A DNA stretch of 24,325 nucleotides from Solirubrobacterales bacterium (GTDB lineage: Bacteria > Actinomycetota > Thermoleophilia > Solirubrobacterales > 70-9). Positions 14,083 through 21,804 of the stretch are shown here, one piece after another (the stretch's first letter is position 1; each line of letters begins with the position of its first letter). Location: positions 1 through 24,325 of the forward strand of contig JASLIG010000070.1 in NCBI GenBank assembly GCA_030152805.1, in the 5' to 3' direction. The position numbers were made by a program, and so were the translations under genes. The notes beneath the pieces are model-generated. The model worked only from the letters and a program-made list of their open reading frames with translations, was not told the DNA's origin and searched no databases.

Positions 14083-15171
14083 GTGGCCGACGCCCCCCTC
14101 ATGCGCACCCCTCTCCACGAGCGACACGTCGAGCTCGGCGCCAAGCTCGTTCCTTTCGCGGGCTGGGAGATGCCCGTGCAGTACGAGGGGATTCGTGAGG
14201 AGCATGCGGCGGTGCGGACGCATGCGGGGATGTTCGACGTCTCCCACATGGGCGAGGTCGAGGTGGAGGGACCGGGGGCACTTGCCTTCCTGCAGCGGGT
14301 TCTCAGCAATGACGTCGGGGGGATCGAGATCGGCGGCGCTCAGTACTCGTGTCTCTGCAGTGAGGAAGGCGGCGTCCTCGACGATCTCTTCAGCTACCGG
14401 CTCGGCGGCGACCGTTACCTGATCGTCACCAACTCGGCCAACCACCCCACCGACCTCGAGTGGCTGGGTCGCTGGAGCCGCGGCTTCGACGTCGCCGTGC
14501 GCGACGTCGCCGACCGCTACGCGATGCTGGCCGTGCAGGGCCCGCACGCCCGGGCGATCGTCGCGCGCACGCTCGGCATCGAGCTGCCGGCGCGGATGCA
14601 CGTCGGGCACGCCCGGATCGGGGGCCGCCCCGCGCTCGTCTGCGGCACCGGCTACACCGGCGAGGACGGCGTCGAGCTGCTGATCGACCCCGAGATCGCG
14701 CCGGCGATCTGGGTTGAGCTGCTCGACGCGGGCGTGGTCCCCTGCGGCCTCGGCGCCCGCGACACGCTGCGGCTCGAGGTCTGCTTCCACTTGCACGGCA
14801 ACGACCTCACCCCCGACCGCAACCCGATCGAGGCCGGCCTCGGCTGGTGCTGCGCGGAGGCGACGGGCTTTGTCGGCAGCGAGGCGGTTGCGCGCGCCCG
14901 TCGCGAGGGCACCGCCGAGAAGCTGGCGCCGTTCGAGATCGAGGGTGCCGGCATTCCGCGCCAGGGCAACCCCGTGCTCCTCGACGACGAGCGGGTAGGG
15001 GTCGTCACCTCCGGAACCTTCTCGCCCTCGCTCGAGCTCGGCATCGGCATGGCCTACCTGCGGGCCGACCTCGCCGAGCCCGGCACCGTGGTCGAGATCG
15101 ACGTGCGCGGCAAGCACCGTCCCGCCCGGATAGCTTCCAAGCCCTTCTACCAGCACCAGCGGAAAGGATGA
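14083..15171 (+). CDS. gcvT: Aminomethyltransferase, glycine cleavage T protein
   Basis: GcvT takes the aminomethyl group from lipoyl-GcvH and forms 5,10-methylene-tetrahydrofolate, releasing ammonia. With the GTG at 14083 it has 362 residues. It has RTPLHERHVELGAKLVPFAG-type N-terminal sequence (8-27), FAGWEMPVQY, FDVSHMGEVEV, GGVLDDL with the conserved catalytic Asp at position 101, GTGYTGEDGVEL, LGARDTLRLEV and the C-terminal G(L/I)GMAYLRAD segment. An ATG at 14101 is an alternative start and is where strong family similarity begins. It is the first gene of gcvT-H-PA-PB, and its stop overlaps the gcvH ATG. Confidence 0.95.
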   Translation: MADAPLMRTPLHERHVELGAKLVPFAGWEMPVQYEGIREEHAAVRTHAGMFDVSHMGEVEVEGPGALAFLQRVLSNDVGGIEIGGAQYSCLCSEEGGVLDDLFSYRLGGDRYLIVTNSANHPTDLEWLGRWSRGFDVAVRDVADRYAMLAVQGPHARAIVARTLGIELPARMHVGHARIGGRPALVCGTGYTGEDGVELLIDPEIAPAIWVELLDAGVVPCGLGARDTLRLEVCFHLHGNDLTPDRNPIEAGLGWCCAEATGFVGSEAVARARREGTAEKLAPFEIEGAGIPRQGNPVLLDDERVGVVTSGTFSPSLELGIGMAYLRADLAEPGTVVEIDVRGKHRPARIASKPFYQHQRKG

Positions 15172-15566
15172 TCTTGGCCGACGCCAGTTACCCAGACGAC
15201 CTGCGCTACCACGACCAGCACGACTGGGCCCGGATCGAGGGCGAGGTGGCCATCTTCGGGATCACCTGGTACGCCCAGGACAGCCTCGGCGAGGTCGTCT
15301 TCTACGACCCGCCGGAGGTCGGCGGCAGCACCGACAAGGATTCCAGCTACGCCGAGGTCGAGTCGGTCAAGGCGGTCTCCGACGTGATCGCGCCGCTCTC
15401 CGGCGAGATCGTCGAGGTCAACGAGGCGCTCGCCGACGCCCCCGAGCGGATCAACGAGGATCCCTACGGCGAGGGCTGGCTGGTCAAGGTGAAGCTGAGC
15501 GCGCCGGGCGAGAGCGACCAGCTGCTCAGCGCCGCCGAATACCGCAAACTGCTTGAAAAGGACTGA
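15168..15566 (+). CDS. gcvH: Glycine cleavage system H protein (lipoyl carrier)
   Basis: GcvH is a small lipoyl protein that shuttles the aminomethyl intermediate between P, T and L proteins. It has 132 residues from the ATG overlapping the gcvT stop (ATGA). The lipoylation site is K68 in VESVKAVSD, preceded by GEVVFYDPPEVG and followed by PLSGEIVEVNEAL and INEDPYGEGWLVKVKL, all standard for GcvH. The N-terminal strand YHDQHDWARIEGEVAIFGIT is also typical. The lipoamide dehydrogenase (L protein) and lipoylation genes are not in the window. Confidence 0.96.
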   Translation: MILADASYPDDLRYHDQHDWARIEGEVAIFGITWYAQDSLGEVVFYDPPEVGGSTDKDSSYAEVESVKAVSDVIAPLSGEIVEVNEALADAPERINEDPYGEGWLVKVKLSAPGESDQLLSAAEYRKLLEKD

Positions 15567-15589
15567 GGCACGCCGCCCTGGCGCTTGCG

Positions 15590-15595
15590 TAGCCT
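15590..15595 (+). promoter_or_regulatory. Possible internal -10 element before gcvPA
   Basis: TAGCCT (TAnnnT) is exactly seven bases before the GTG at 15603, in the only real gap (36 bases) of the gcv operon. It may allow a leaderless secondary transcript of gcvPA-gcvPB. The match is weak on its own; the repeated spacing across the window is what raises it. Confidence 0.3.
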
Positions 15596-15602
15596 TCAGC
15601 GG

Positions 15603-16967
15603 GTGACCCGCTACACCTCCGCAACCGACGCCGACCGGGCCGAGATGCTGACCACGATCGGCGCCGCCTCGGTCGACGAGCTCTTCGAGCAGATCCCCGA
15701 GCCGCTGCGGCTGGGCCGGCCGCTGGCTTTGCCGGCCGGGATGAGCGAGGCCGAGGTCTTCGAGCGCCTCGCCGCGCTCGCCGCCCGCAACGAGGACGCC
15801 GAGCGCCAGGTCTGCTTCGTCGGCGCGGGGATGTACGACCACTACGTGCCGGCGATCGTCGACGCGATTACCCAGCGTTCGGAGTTCCTCACCCCCTACA
15901 CCCCCTACCAGCCGGAGATATCCCAGGGCGGCCTGCAGGCGATGTTCGAGTTCCAGACGGCGATGTCGGAGCTGACCGGCCTACCGGTCTCCAACGCCGG
16001 CCTCTACGAGGGGCCCTCGTCGGTGGCCTCGGCCGGCTACCTGGCGATGGCGGCGACGAAACGCAGCCGCTTCGTCGTCTCGCGCGGCCTGCACCCGCAC
16101 AGCCGCGAGACGCTGGCGACCTACGCGGTCGGCTACGGCGCCGAGCTGGTCGAGATCGGCCTGCGCGACGGCCAGACCGATGCCGATGCCCTGGCCGAGG
16201 CGGTCGACGGCGAGACCGCCGCGGTCTTCCTACAGAGCCCCAATTTCCTCGGCGCGGTCGAGCGGGTCGAGGCGCTCGGTGCGGCGGCAAAGGAGCGCGG
16301 CGCGCTGCTCGTCGTCGCCTGCGACCCGATGACGCTCGGTGTGCTGAAGCCGCCGGGCGAGTGCGGCGCCGACATCGCTCTCGGCGAGGGCCAGCCGCTC
16401 GGCAACCGGCTCGACTTCGGCGGTCCCTCCTTCGGCTTCTTCTGCGCCACCGAGGAGCAGATCCGCCGCATGCCGGGACGGATCGCCGGCGAAACTGACG
16501 ACGTCGACGGCCGCCGCGGCTTCGTCCTCGCCCTGCAGACGCGCGAGCAGCACATCCGCCGCGAGAAGGCGACCCACAACATCTGCACGGCGCAGGCGCT
16601 GAACGCGCTCGGCGCGATGGTCCACCTCGCCTGGCTCGGCCGCGAGGGCTTCCGCGAGCTGGGCGAGCTGCTGGTCCGCCGCACCGCCTACGCGCGCGAG
16701 CGGCTTGCCGCCGTCGAGGGCGTCGAGCTGCTGCACGGGGCGCCGGTGGCGCGCGAGTTCGCCCTGCGCCTCGACGCTCCCGTCGAGGCTGTGCTTGAGC
16801 GCTGCGCCGAGCGCGGCATCGCGGCCGGCTACCCGCTCGGCCGCGAGTACCCCGAGTTCGCCGACGGCCTCCTGGTCGCGATCACCGAGCGCCGCACCAA
16901 GGCCCAGATCGACGAGCTCGCCGAGGCGCTCGGCGCCGCGGTGGCGGCAGAGGCGGTGACGGTATGA
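15603..16967 (+). CDS. gcvPA: Glycine dehydrogenase (decarboxylating) subunit 1
   Basis: This is the alpha subunit of the two-subunit P protein, which decarboxylates glycine and passes the aminomethyl group to GcvH. It has 454 residues from the GTG at 15603. It opens with the typical TRYTSATDADRAEML and carries YTPYQPEISQGGLQAMFEFQ-like sequence (YTPYQPEISQGG then LQAMFEFQTAMSELTGL), NAGLYEGPSS, GEGQPLGNRLDFGGPS, RMPGRIAGET and THNICTAQAL, all conserved in GcvPA. The TTG at 15585 is an alternative start but gives an atypical N-terminus. The stop overlaps the gcvPB ATG. The split P protein is found in Bacillota, Thermotogae, many archaea and some deep actinobacterial classes. Confidence 0.96.
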   Translation: MTRYTSATDADRAEMLTTIGAASVDELFEQIPEPLRLGRPLALPAGMSEAEVFERLAALAARNEDAERQVCFVGAGMYDHYVPAIVDAITQRSEFLTPYTPYQPEISQGGLQAMFEFQTAMSELTGLPVSNAGLYEGPSSVASAGYLAMAATKRSRFVVSRGLHPHSRETLATYAVGYGAELVEIGLRDGQTDADALAEAVDGETAAVFLQSPNFLGAVERVEALGAAAKERGALLVVACDPMTLGVLKPPGECGADIALGEGQPLGNRLDFGGPSFGFFCATEEQIRRMPGRIAGETDDVDGRRGFVLALQTREQHIRREKATHNICTAQALNALGAMVHLAWLGREGFRELGELLVRRTAYARERLAAVEGVELLHGAPVAREFALRLDAPVEAVLERCAERGIAAGYPLGREYPEFADGLLVAITERRTKAQIDELAEALGAAVAAEAVTV

Positions 16968-18469
16968 ACCAGCAGGACGAACAGGTCCTGACGATCTACG
17001 AGCGCTCGAAGGCCGGCCGCCGCGCCGCCGTCCTCCCTGACGCCGAAGTGCCCGAGCGGGCGCTCGCGGAGCTGATCCCGCGCGAGCTGCTGCGCTCCGA
17101 TCCGCCACGCCTGCCCGAGGTCGCCGAGCCGGAGATCGTCCGCCACTACAACAAGCTCTCGCGCCGCAACTTCGACCTCGATAGCGGCTTCTACCCGCTC
17201 GGCTCTTGCACGATGAAGCACAACCCGCGGCTCAACGAGCGGGTTGCGGCTCTGCCCGGCCACGCCCGCCTGCACCCGGCGCAGGACCCCAAGCGGGCCC
17301 AGGGCGCCCTGGAGCTGATGTGGCTGCTGCAGGAGTCCCTCGGAGAGATCTGCGGCCTGCCCCACGTCAGCCTGCAGCCCTCGGCCGGTTCGCACGGCGA
17401 GCTCGCCGGCCTGCTGCTGACCCGGGCCTACCACGCCGACCGCGGCGAAGAGCGGACCAAGGTGCTGGCGCCGGATACCTCGCACGGCACCAACCCCGCC
17501 TCGGTGACGATGGCCGGTTACGAGGTGGTCAAGGTCGCCACCAACGAGTGCGGCGGGGTCGAGATGGACGACCTGCGGGCGAAGATCGACGAGGACCCCG
17601 GCCAGGTCGCCTGCCTGATGCTGACCAACCCCAACACGCTCGGTCTCTTCGACGAGAACATCGCCGAGATCGCCGGGCTGATCCACGCAGCGGGGGGGAC
17701 GCTCTACTACGACGGCGCCAACCTCAACGCGGTGATGGGCCACTCGCGCCCCGGCGACATGGGCTTCGACATCGTCCACGTCAACCTGCACAAGTCCTTC
17801 AGCCAGCCGCACGGCGGCGGCGGCCCCGGCGCCGGCCCGATCGCCGTCTCCGAGCGGGTCGAGCCCTTCCTGCCGCGCCCCCAGGTCGTGCGTCGCGAGG
17901 GTGAGAACGGCAACGGGCCCAGCTTCGACCTCGACCACGACAGGCCAAAGTCGATCGGCCGCCTGCGCGGCTTCCAGGGCAACTTCGGCGTCTTCGTCCG
18001 CTCCTACGCCTACATCCTCAGCCTCGGCGGCGACGGCCTCGCCGAGGCCTCGGAGACGGCGGTGCTGAATGCCAACTACCTCAAGGCCCGCCTTGCCGAG
18101 GGGCGCGCCGGGGAGCGCCTCCCGGTCGCCTTCGACCGCCACTGCATGCATGAGTTCGTCCTCTCCGGCAAGCCGATGAAGAGGGAGCTGGGCTTGACAA
18201 CCCTCGACCTCGCCAAGCGCCTGCTCGATTTCGGCTTTCACCCGCCGACGGTCTACTTCCCCCTCCTCGTTGAGGAGGCGCTGATGGTCGAGCCGACAGA
18301 GACCGAGGCCAAGGAGAGCCTCGACGCCTTCGCCGACGCCGTCGAGAAGATCCTCGCCGAGGCCGAGAAGGATCCCGAGATCGCCAAGCAGGCTCCCTAC
18401 ACGACCCCGGTCCGCCGCCTCGACGAGGTCAAGGCGACGCGCAAGCCCGTCGTGCGCCAACCGCTCTAG
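16964..18469 (+). CDS. gcvPB: Glycine dehydrogenase (decarboxylating) subunit 2
   Basis: This is the PLP-binding beta subunit of the split glycine decarboxylase. The 501-residue protein has LSRRNFDLDSGFYPLGSCTM-type sequence (FYPLGSCTMKHNPR, about 77-89), LQPSAGSHGELAGLL, DTSHGTNPASV, YYDGANLNA and the PLP-lysine motif NLHKSFSQPHGGGGPG with K277. The C-terminus includes HCMHEFVLSG and DFGFHPPTVYFPL, typical of GcvPB. The ATG overlaps the gcvPA stop (ATGA), which suggests coupled translation for a heterotetramer. The stop is followed two bases later by the start of an unrelated GNAT gene, which may ride on the same transcript. Confidence 0.97.
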   Translation: MNQQDEQVLTIYERSKAGRRAAVLPDAEVPERALAELIPRELLRSDPPRLPEVAEPEIVRHYNKLSRRNFDLDSGFYPLGSCTMKHNPRLNERVAALPGHARLHPAQDPKRAQGALELMWLLQESLGEICGLPHVSLQPSAGSHGELAGLLLTRAYHADRGEERTKVLAPDTSHGTNPASVTMAGYEVVKVATNECGGVEMDDLRAKIDEDPGQVACLMLTNPNTLGLFDENIAEIAGLIHAAGGTLYYDGANLNAVMGHSRPGDMGFDIVHVNLHKSFSQPHGGGGPGAGPIAVSERVEPFLPRPQVVRREGENGNGPSFDLDHDRPKSIGRLRGFQGNFGVFVRSYAYILSLGGDGLAEASETAVLNANYLKARLAEGRAGERLPVAFDRHCMHEFVLSGKPMKRELGLTTLDLAKRLLDFGFHPPTVYFPLLVEEALMVEPTETEAKESLDAFADAVEKILAEAEKDPEIAKQAPYTTPVRRLDEVKATRKPVVRQPL

Positions 18470-18471
18470 CC

Positions 18472-19110
18472 ATGACGGAACCGCCCGGCCGCCACGCCCC
18501 CGTGGAAGCGAGGGTGGCGACCCGTGCCGAGATCCCCGCCGCGGTCGAGACCCTGGCGCGAGCGTTTTACGCTGACCCCGTTTGGGGCTGGGCGTTCCCG
18601 GACCCCGAACGGCGGCTCGCGCAGCACCGGGCCGTCTGGGGGCTGGTGGCCAAAGCGGCCGTCGGCTACGAAACTGCCTGGCTCACCGGGGACTGTGCCG
18701 CGGTTGCCCTCTGGATCCCGCCGGGAAAGCCCGAGCTGCGGCCTGAGGACGAGGCGCGCTTGAATGGCCTGCTGGCGGAGTTGCTCGGAGACGGCGCAGG
18801 CAGGGCGTTGGAGACGTTCGAGCGCTTCGAAGCCGCCCATCCCGCAGGGGAGCCCCACTACTACCTGAGCCTCCTCGGGACCGATCCCGACCGCCGCGGC
18901 CGCGGGCTGGGGATGGGGCTGCTGGCAGCCACGCTGGAGCAGATCGACGCCGAGGGTGCCCCGGCCTTCCTCGAGTCGTCCAATCCGGTCAACACCCCAC
19001 GCTACGAACGCCTGGGCTTCGCCGTCTGCGGCGAGTTCGAGCTGCCCGAAGACGGCCCGAGCGTTACCCAGATGTGGCGCGAGCCGACTGCCCCGACCGG
19101 CGAACGCTAG
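18472..19110 (+). CDS. GNAT-family N-acetyltransferase
   Basis: A 212-residue GNAT protein. N-terminal segment ETLARAFYADPVWGWAFPD and the motif-A loop RRGRGLG (141-147), preceded by HYYLSLLGTDPD and followed by MGLLAATLEQID, are typical of acetyltransferases of this subgroup. The late segment FLESSNPVNTPRYERLGF is the usual motif B. The substrate is unknown. The ATG at 18472 is two bases after the gcvPB stop, so it is probably translated from the gcv transcript. It ends in CTAG (19107-19110), a palindrome that gives a TAG stop to this gene and to the convergent ligD-type gene. Confidence 0.88.
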   Translation: MTEPPGRHAPVEARVATRAEIPAAVETLARAFYADPVWGWAFPDPERRLAQHRAVWGLVAKAAVGYETAWLTGDCAAVALWIPPGKPELRPEDEARLNGLLAELLGDGAGRALETFERFEAAHPAGEPHYYLSLLGTDPDRRGRGLGMGLLAATLEQIDAEGAPAFLESSNPVNTPRYERLGFAVCGEFELPEDGPSVTQMWREPTAPTGER

Positions 19111-20036
19111 AGCTGCGGCAGATCCTGCTTCAGCTTCAGCACCGGCGCGAAGAGGTCGCCGTGCTGCTCGATCCGCTTCAGCACGTCGCCAGCCTCGAAG
19201 ACGAGCGAGTCGGGGTCGTCCTTCTTGATGGCTCGCTCGATCTCGTCCCAGGTGACCGGCGTCGAGACGGTGGGCCGTTCGCGGGCGCGCAGCGAGTAGA
19301 CGGCGATCGTCGTCTTGCGGCGGTGGTTCTGCGACCAGTCGACGAAGACCTTGCCTTTGCGCTCGACCTTTTTCATTTTCGAGACGACCAGGTCGGGGGT
19401 CTGCTTCTCGAGCAGCTGGGCGATCGCGCGCGCCAGCGGTTTGGTTCCGCCGCCGTTGTCGTCTCCCTCGTAGGTGACCTCGTCGTCGTTGAGCGGGGCG
19501 TAGACCTGCAGGCCCTTGGAGCCCGAGGTCTTGGGGAAGCACTCGAGGCCGAAGTGGGCGAAGAGCTCGCGCAGGCGCAGTGCCACCCGGCAGCAGGAGA
19601 GGATTTCGGCCGGCGGGCCGGGGTCGAGGTCGAAGGCGAGCACCGTCGGGCGGTCGTGCTCGGGCGCCAGCGAGAGCGACGGGTGCAACTCGATCGCCGC
19701 CAGCTGCGCCATCCAGACCAGCGTCGCGCGGTCTTCGCAGACGCAGAAGTCGATCCGGCCGGTGCTCGCCCCGACGGGTGTGGTCTTCACCCACTCGGGA
19801 CGGTGCTTGGGGCAGCGCTTCTCGAAGAAGGCAGCATCGGTGTCATCGACCCCTTCCGGGAAGCGGCGCAAGGTCACCGCCCGCCCGCGCAGGTGGGGAA
19901 CCATCGCCGGCGCCACCTTGGCGTAGTAGTCGACGACCTCACCCTTGCTGAAGTCGGCCTTGGGGTAGAGGACCTTGTCGAGGTTGGTGAGCTTCAGCTC
20001 ACGCCCATCAACCTCGACCAGGGTGTCGCCGGCCAC
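19107..20036 (-). CDS. ligD: LigD-type polymerase/primase domain protein (NHEJ)
   Basis: This is an archaeo-eukaryotic primase-type polymerase that fills gaps at double-strand break ends with Ku. The 309-residue protein is the PolDom alone, with no ligase or phosphoesterase domain. It has LTNLDKVLYPKADFSKGEV, HPS (118-120), the metal-binding FDLDPG (Asp 136 and 138), PKTSGSKGLQVY and VFVDWSQN with the third Asp (233). There is a small acidic-glycine insertion GDDNGGG near 191-197. The GTG at 20036 is followed directly by the family N-terminus. It is downstream of ku on the same strand, with the second composite inverted repeat between them. A separate ATP-dependent ligase is expected elsewhere in the genome. 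Confidence 0.93.
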   Translation of the reverse strand: MAGDTLVEVDGRELKLTNLDKVLYPKADFSKGEVVDYYAKVAPAMVPHLRGRAVTLRRFPEGVDDTDAAFFEKRCPKHRPEWVKTTPVGASTGRIDFCVCEDRATLVWMAQLAAIELHPSLSLAPEHDRPTVLAFDLDPGPPAEILSCCRVALRLRELFAHFGLECFPKTSGSKGLQVYAPLNDDEVTYEGDDNGGGTKPLARAIAQLLEKQTPDLVVSKMKKVERKGKVFVDWSQNHRRKTTIAVYSLRARERPTVSTPVTWDEIERAIKKDDPDSLVFEAGDVLKRIEQHGDLFAPVLKLKQDLPQL

Positions 20037-20038
20037 TC

Positions 20039-20152
20039 AGAGCCGATCCCGGTAGGGGTTCCGCTTAACTTTTTCGAGCTGCGTCCGAGGCTGCCGACAA
20101 TGGCTGGCGGCGAAAAAGTACAAGACGCTCCACCCCTACCGGGATCGGCTCT
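20039..20152. repeat. Composite inverted-repeat element, copy 2 (core plus 21-bp perfect arms)
   Basis: Arms 20039-20059 and 20132-20152 are perfect 21-bp reverse complements. Inside, ACTTTTTCG (20068-20076) pairs with CGAAAAAGT (20111-20119). The core 20064-20124 shares its ends and a middle GGCTGCYGAC with copy 1, in the same orientation on the plus strand although the genes here are on the minus strand. The right arm contains the last codons and TAG stop of ku (20136-20138); the left arm is its inverted copy and lies just before the ligD-type start. Arms differ entirely from those of copy 1. Confidence 0.85.
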
Positions 20153-21044
20153 TGGGGGACGACTTGGCGGTCGAGGCCGAACGTTTTTTCGCTACTGCTT
20201 TTTTGGCTTTAGCCGCCCGTTTTTTCGCCGGCTTCTTCGCCGGCTTGCCGTCGCCCTTGCCCTGCACCGCGGCGATGCTCTGCTCCAGCGCCGCCATCAG
20301 GTCCGGCGCCCTGGTCGGCTCGGGCTCCTCGCCCGTTGGCGCGCTGAGCACGTCCTTTCCTTCCGCCTTGCGTTCGATCAGCGCCAGCAGCTGTTCGCGG
20401 TACTCGTCGCGGTAGGCGCCGGGGTCGAAGCGGCGAGTCAGCGAGTCGATCAGCTGCTCGGCCATCTCGACCTCGCGTTTGGGGACTTTCGGCGCTTCGG
20501 AGGGCAGCACGTCGTCGAGCTCGGAGGGCGGCACGACCTCGTCGGCGAAGCGCATCGTGGTCAGGGTCAGCACGCCGTCGCTGGGCCGGATCGCCGCCAG
20601 GTGCTCCTTGTTGCGGAAGACGAAGCGGGCGACAGCCACCTTGCCCGACTGCCCCATCGCCCGGGCCAGCAGCGAGTAGGCGCGCTCGGCGCCGTCGGCC
20701 GGGCCCAGGTAGTAGGGGCTGTCGAAGTAGATCGGGTCGATCTCCTCGAGATCGACGAAGTCCCGCACCTCGATCGCGCGACTGCGCTCCGGGGCAAGCG
20801 CTTCCATCTCCCCCTTGGTCAGCGGCACGTAGCGGTCTTTGGTGATCTCGAACGCCTTGATGATGTTCTCGTAGGGGACCTCTTCGTCGGTGCCTTCGGC
20901 GACGCGGCGGTGGCGGATGCGGACGCCGTCGGAATCGCGGATCTCGCGCAGCGAGATGCCGCGGCGGGCAACCGCGCTGTACAGCTTCACGGGCACGTTG
21001 AGCAGCCCGAAGCTGATCGAGCCGCTCCAGATCGCTCTAGCCAT
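20136..21044 (-). CDS. ku: Non-homologous end-joining protein Ku
   Basis: Bacterial Ku is a homodimeric ring that binds DNA ends and recruits LigD-type enzymes. The 302-residue protein begins ARAIWSGSISFGLLNVPVKL and continues with VPYENIIKAFEI, PIYFDSPYYLGP and LTLTTMRFADEV, all conserved in Ku. The C-terminus (from about residue 262) is a Lys/Ala-rich tail, KPAKKPAKKRAAKAKK and onward, as in actinobacterial Ku proteins that bind DNA internally. The ATG at 21044 has an AGGTG-type ribosome site seven bases upstream. The final residues KSRSR and the stop codon lie inside an arm of the inverted repeat, so the element's insertion may have shaped the protein's end. Confidence 0.96.
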   Translation of the reverse strand: MARAIWSGSISFGLLNVPVKLYSAVARRGISLREIRDSDGVRIRHRRVAEGTDEEVPYENIIKAFEITKDRYVPLTKGEMEALAPERSRAIEVRDFVDLEEIDPIYFDSPYYLGPADGAERAYSLLARAMGQSGKVAVARFVFRNKEHLAAIRPSDGVLTLTTMRFADEVVPPSELDDVLPSEAPKVPKREVEMAEQLIDSLTRRFDPGAYRDEYREQLLALIERKAEGKDVLSAPTGEEPEPTRAPDLMAALEQSIAAVQGKGDGKPAKKPAKKRAAKAKKAVAKKRSASTAKSSPKSRSR

Positions 21045-21147
21045 CGCGGTTCACCTACCCGGATTCTTCCAGTCGATCGCCGTGGCCGCCAATCCTCGCC
21101 TCCGGGCGAGAGCCATCTTGCGCCCGGGGCGGTGGGATCATCTGCCC

Positions 21148-21804
21148 GTGCTGTTCGAGCTGAGCGAGGTCGGCCTGACCCGCGGCGATCGCCGCGTACT
21201 CGACTCGGTCAGCGCCGCGATCCCGCCGGGGGTGACGGCGATCGTCGGCCCGTCGGGTGCCGGCAAGTCGACGCTGCTGCGCCTGCTCAACCGCCTCGCC
21301 GATCCCGACGCCGGGACGATCTCTTACCGGGACCGGCCGCTCGCCGAGTACGAACCACTGGCCCTGCGCCGCGAGGTCTCGCTGGTGCCGCAGCTGCCGG
21401 CGTTGCTGGAGGGAACGGTCGGGTCGAACCTGCTCTACGCGGCCGGGCTCGCCGGTAAGGAGCTCGACGCAGAGGGCTGCCTGCGCCTTGCCGGGCTCGA
21501 CCCAGGCTTCGCCGATCGCGACGTCGCCAAGCTCTCGGTTGGCGAGCAGCAGCGGGCCATGCTGGCGCGCGCTCTCGCCCAGCAGCCCGCCGTCCTACTG
21601 CTCGACGAGCCCACCTCGGCCCTCGACCACGCCGCCCGCGACGCGATCGAGGCGACCCTCGTCGAGCTGCGCCGGGCGCTCGAGATCTCGATCGTCCTCG
21701 TCAGCCACGATCCCGAGCAGGCGCGCCGGCTCGGCGACTGGGTGGTTCTGCTCGAGGACGGCAGGGCGGTCGAGGCCGGGCCGATCGAGGAGCTGATGGC
21801 TTGA
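21148..21804 (+). CDS. fetA: ABC transporter ATP-binding protein, FetA/YbbL type
   Basis: This is the ATPase subunit paired with the FetB-type permease encoded next; the E. coli pair is proposed to export iron. From the GTG at 21148 it has 218 residues. Walker A is GPSGAGKST (34-42), the Q-loop VPQLPALLEG, the signature LSVGEQQR (129-136), Walker B LLLDEPTSALD and the switch SHD (186-188). GATCAT six bases upstream of the GTG might be a leaderless -10, but this is weak. The longer in-frame extension upstream overlaps ku on the other strand and is not family sequence. The gene end overlaps the permease start (TTGA). Substrate metal is not evident from sequence. Confidence 0.88.
   Translation: MLFELSEVGLTRGDRRVLDSVSAAIPPGVTAIVGPSGAGKSTLLRLLNRLADPDAGTISYRDRPLAEYEPLALRREVSLVPQLPALLEGTVGSNLLYAAGLAGKELDAEGCLRLAGLDPGFADRDVAKLSVGEQQRAMLARALAQQPAVLLLDEPTSALDHAARDAIEATLVELRRALEISIVLVSHDPEQARRLGDWVVLLEDGRAVEAGPIEELMA

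Noticed and set aside
16829..18460. A 543-codon minus-strand open frame opposite gcvPA/gcvPB
   Set aside because: It mirrors the codon structure of gcvPB and has low-complexity composition and no recognisable motif.
19074..21458. A 794-codon plus-strand open frame opposite ligD and ku
   Set aside because: It is antisense to two clearly recognisable genes, its translation resembles no protein family, and such frames are common in GC-rich DNA.
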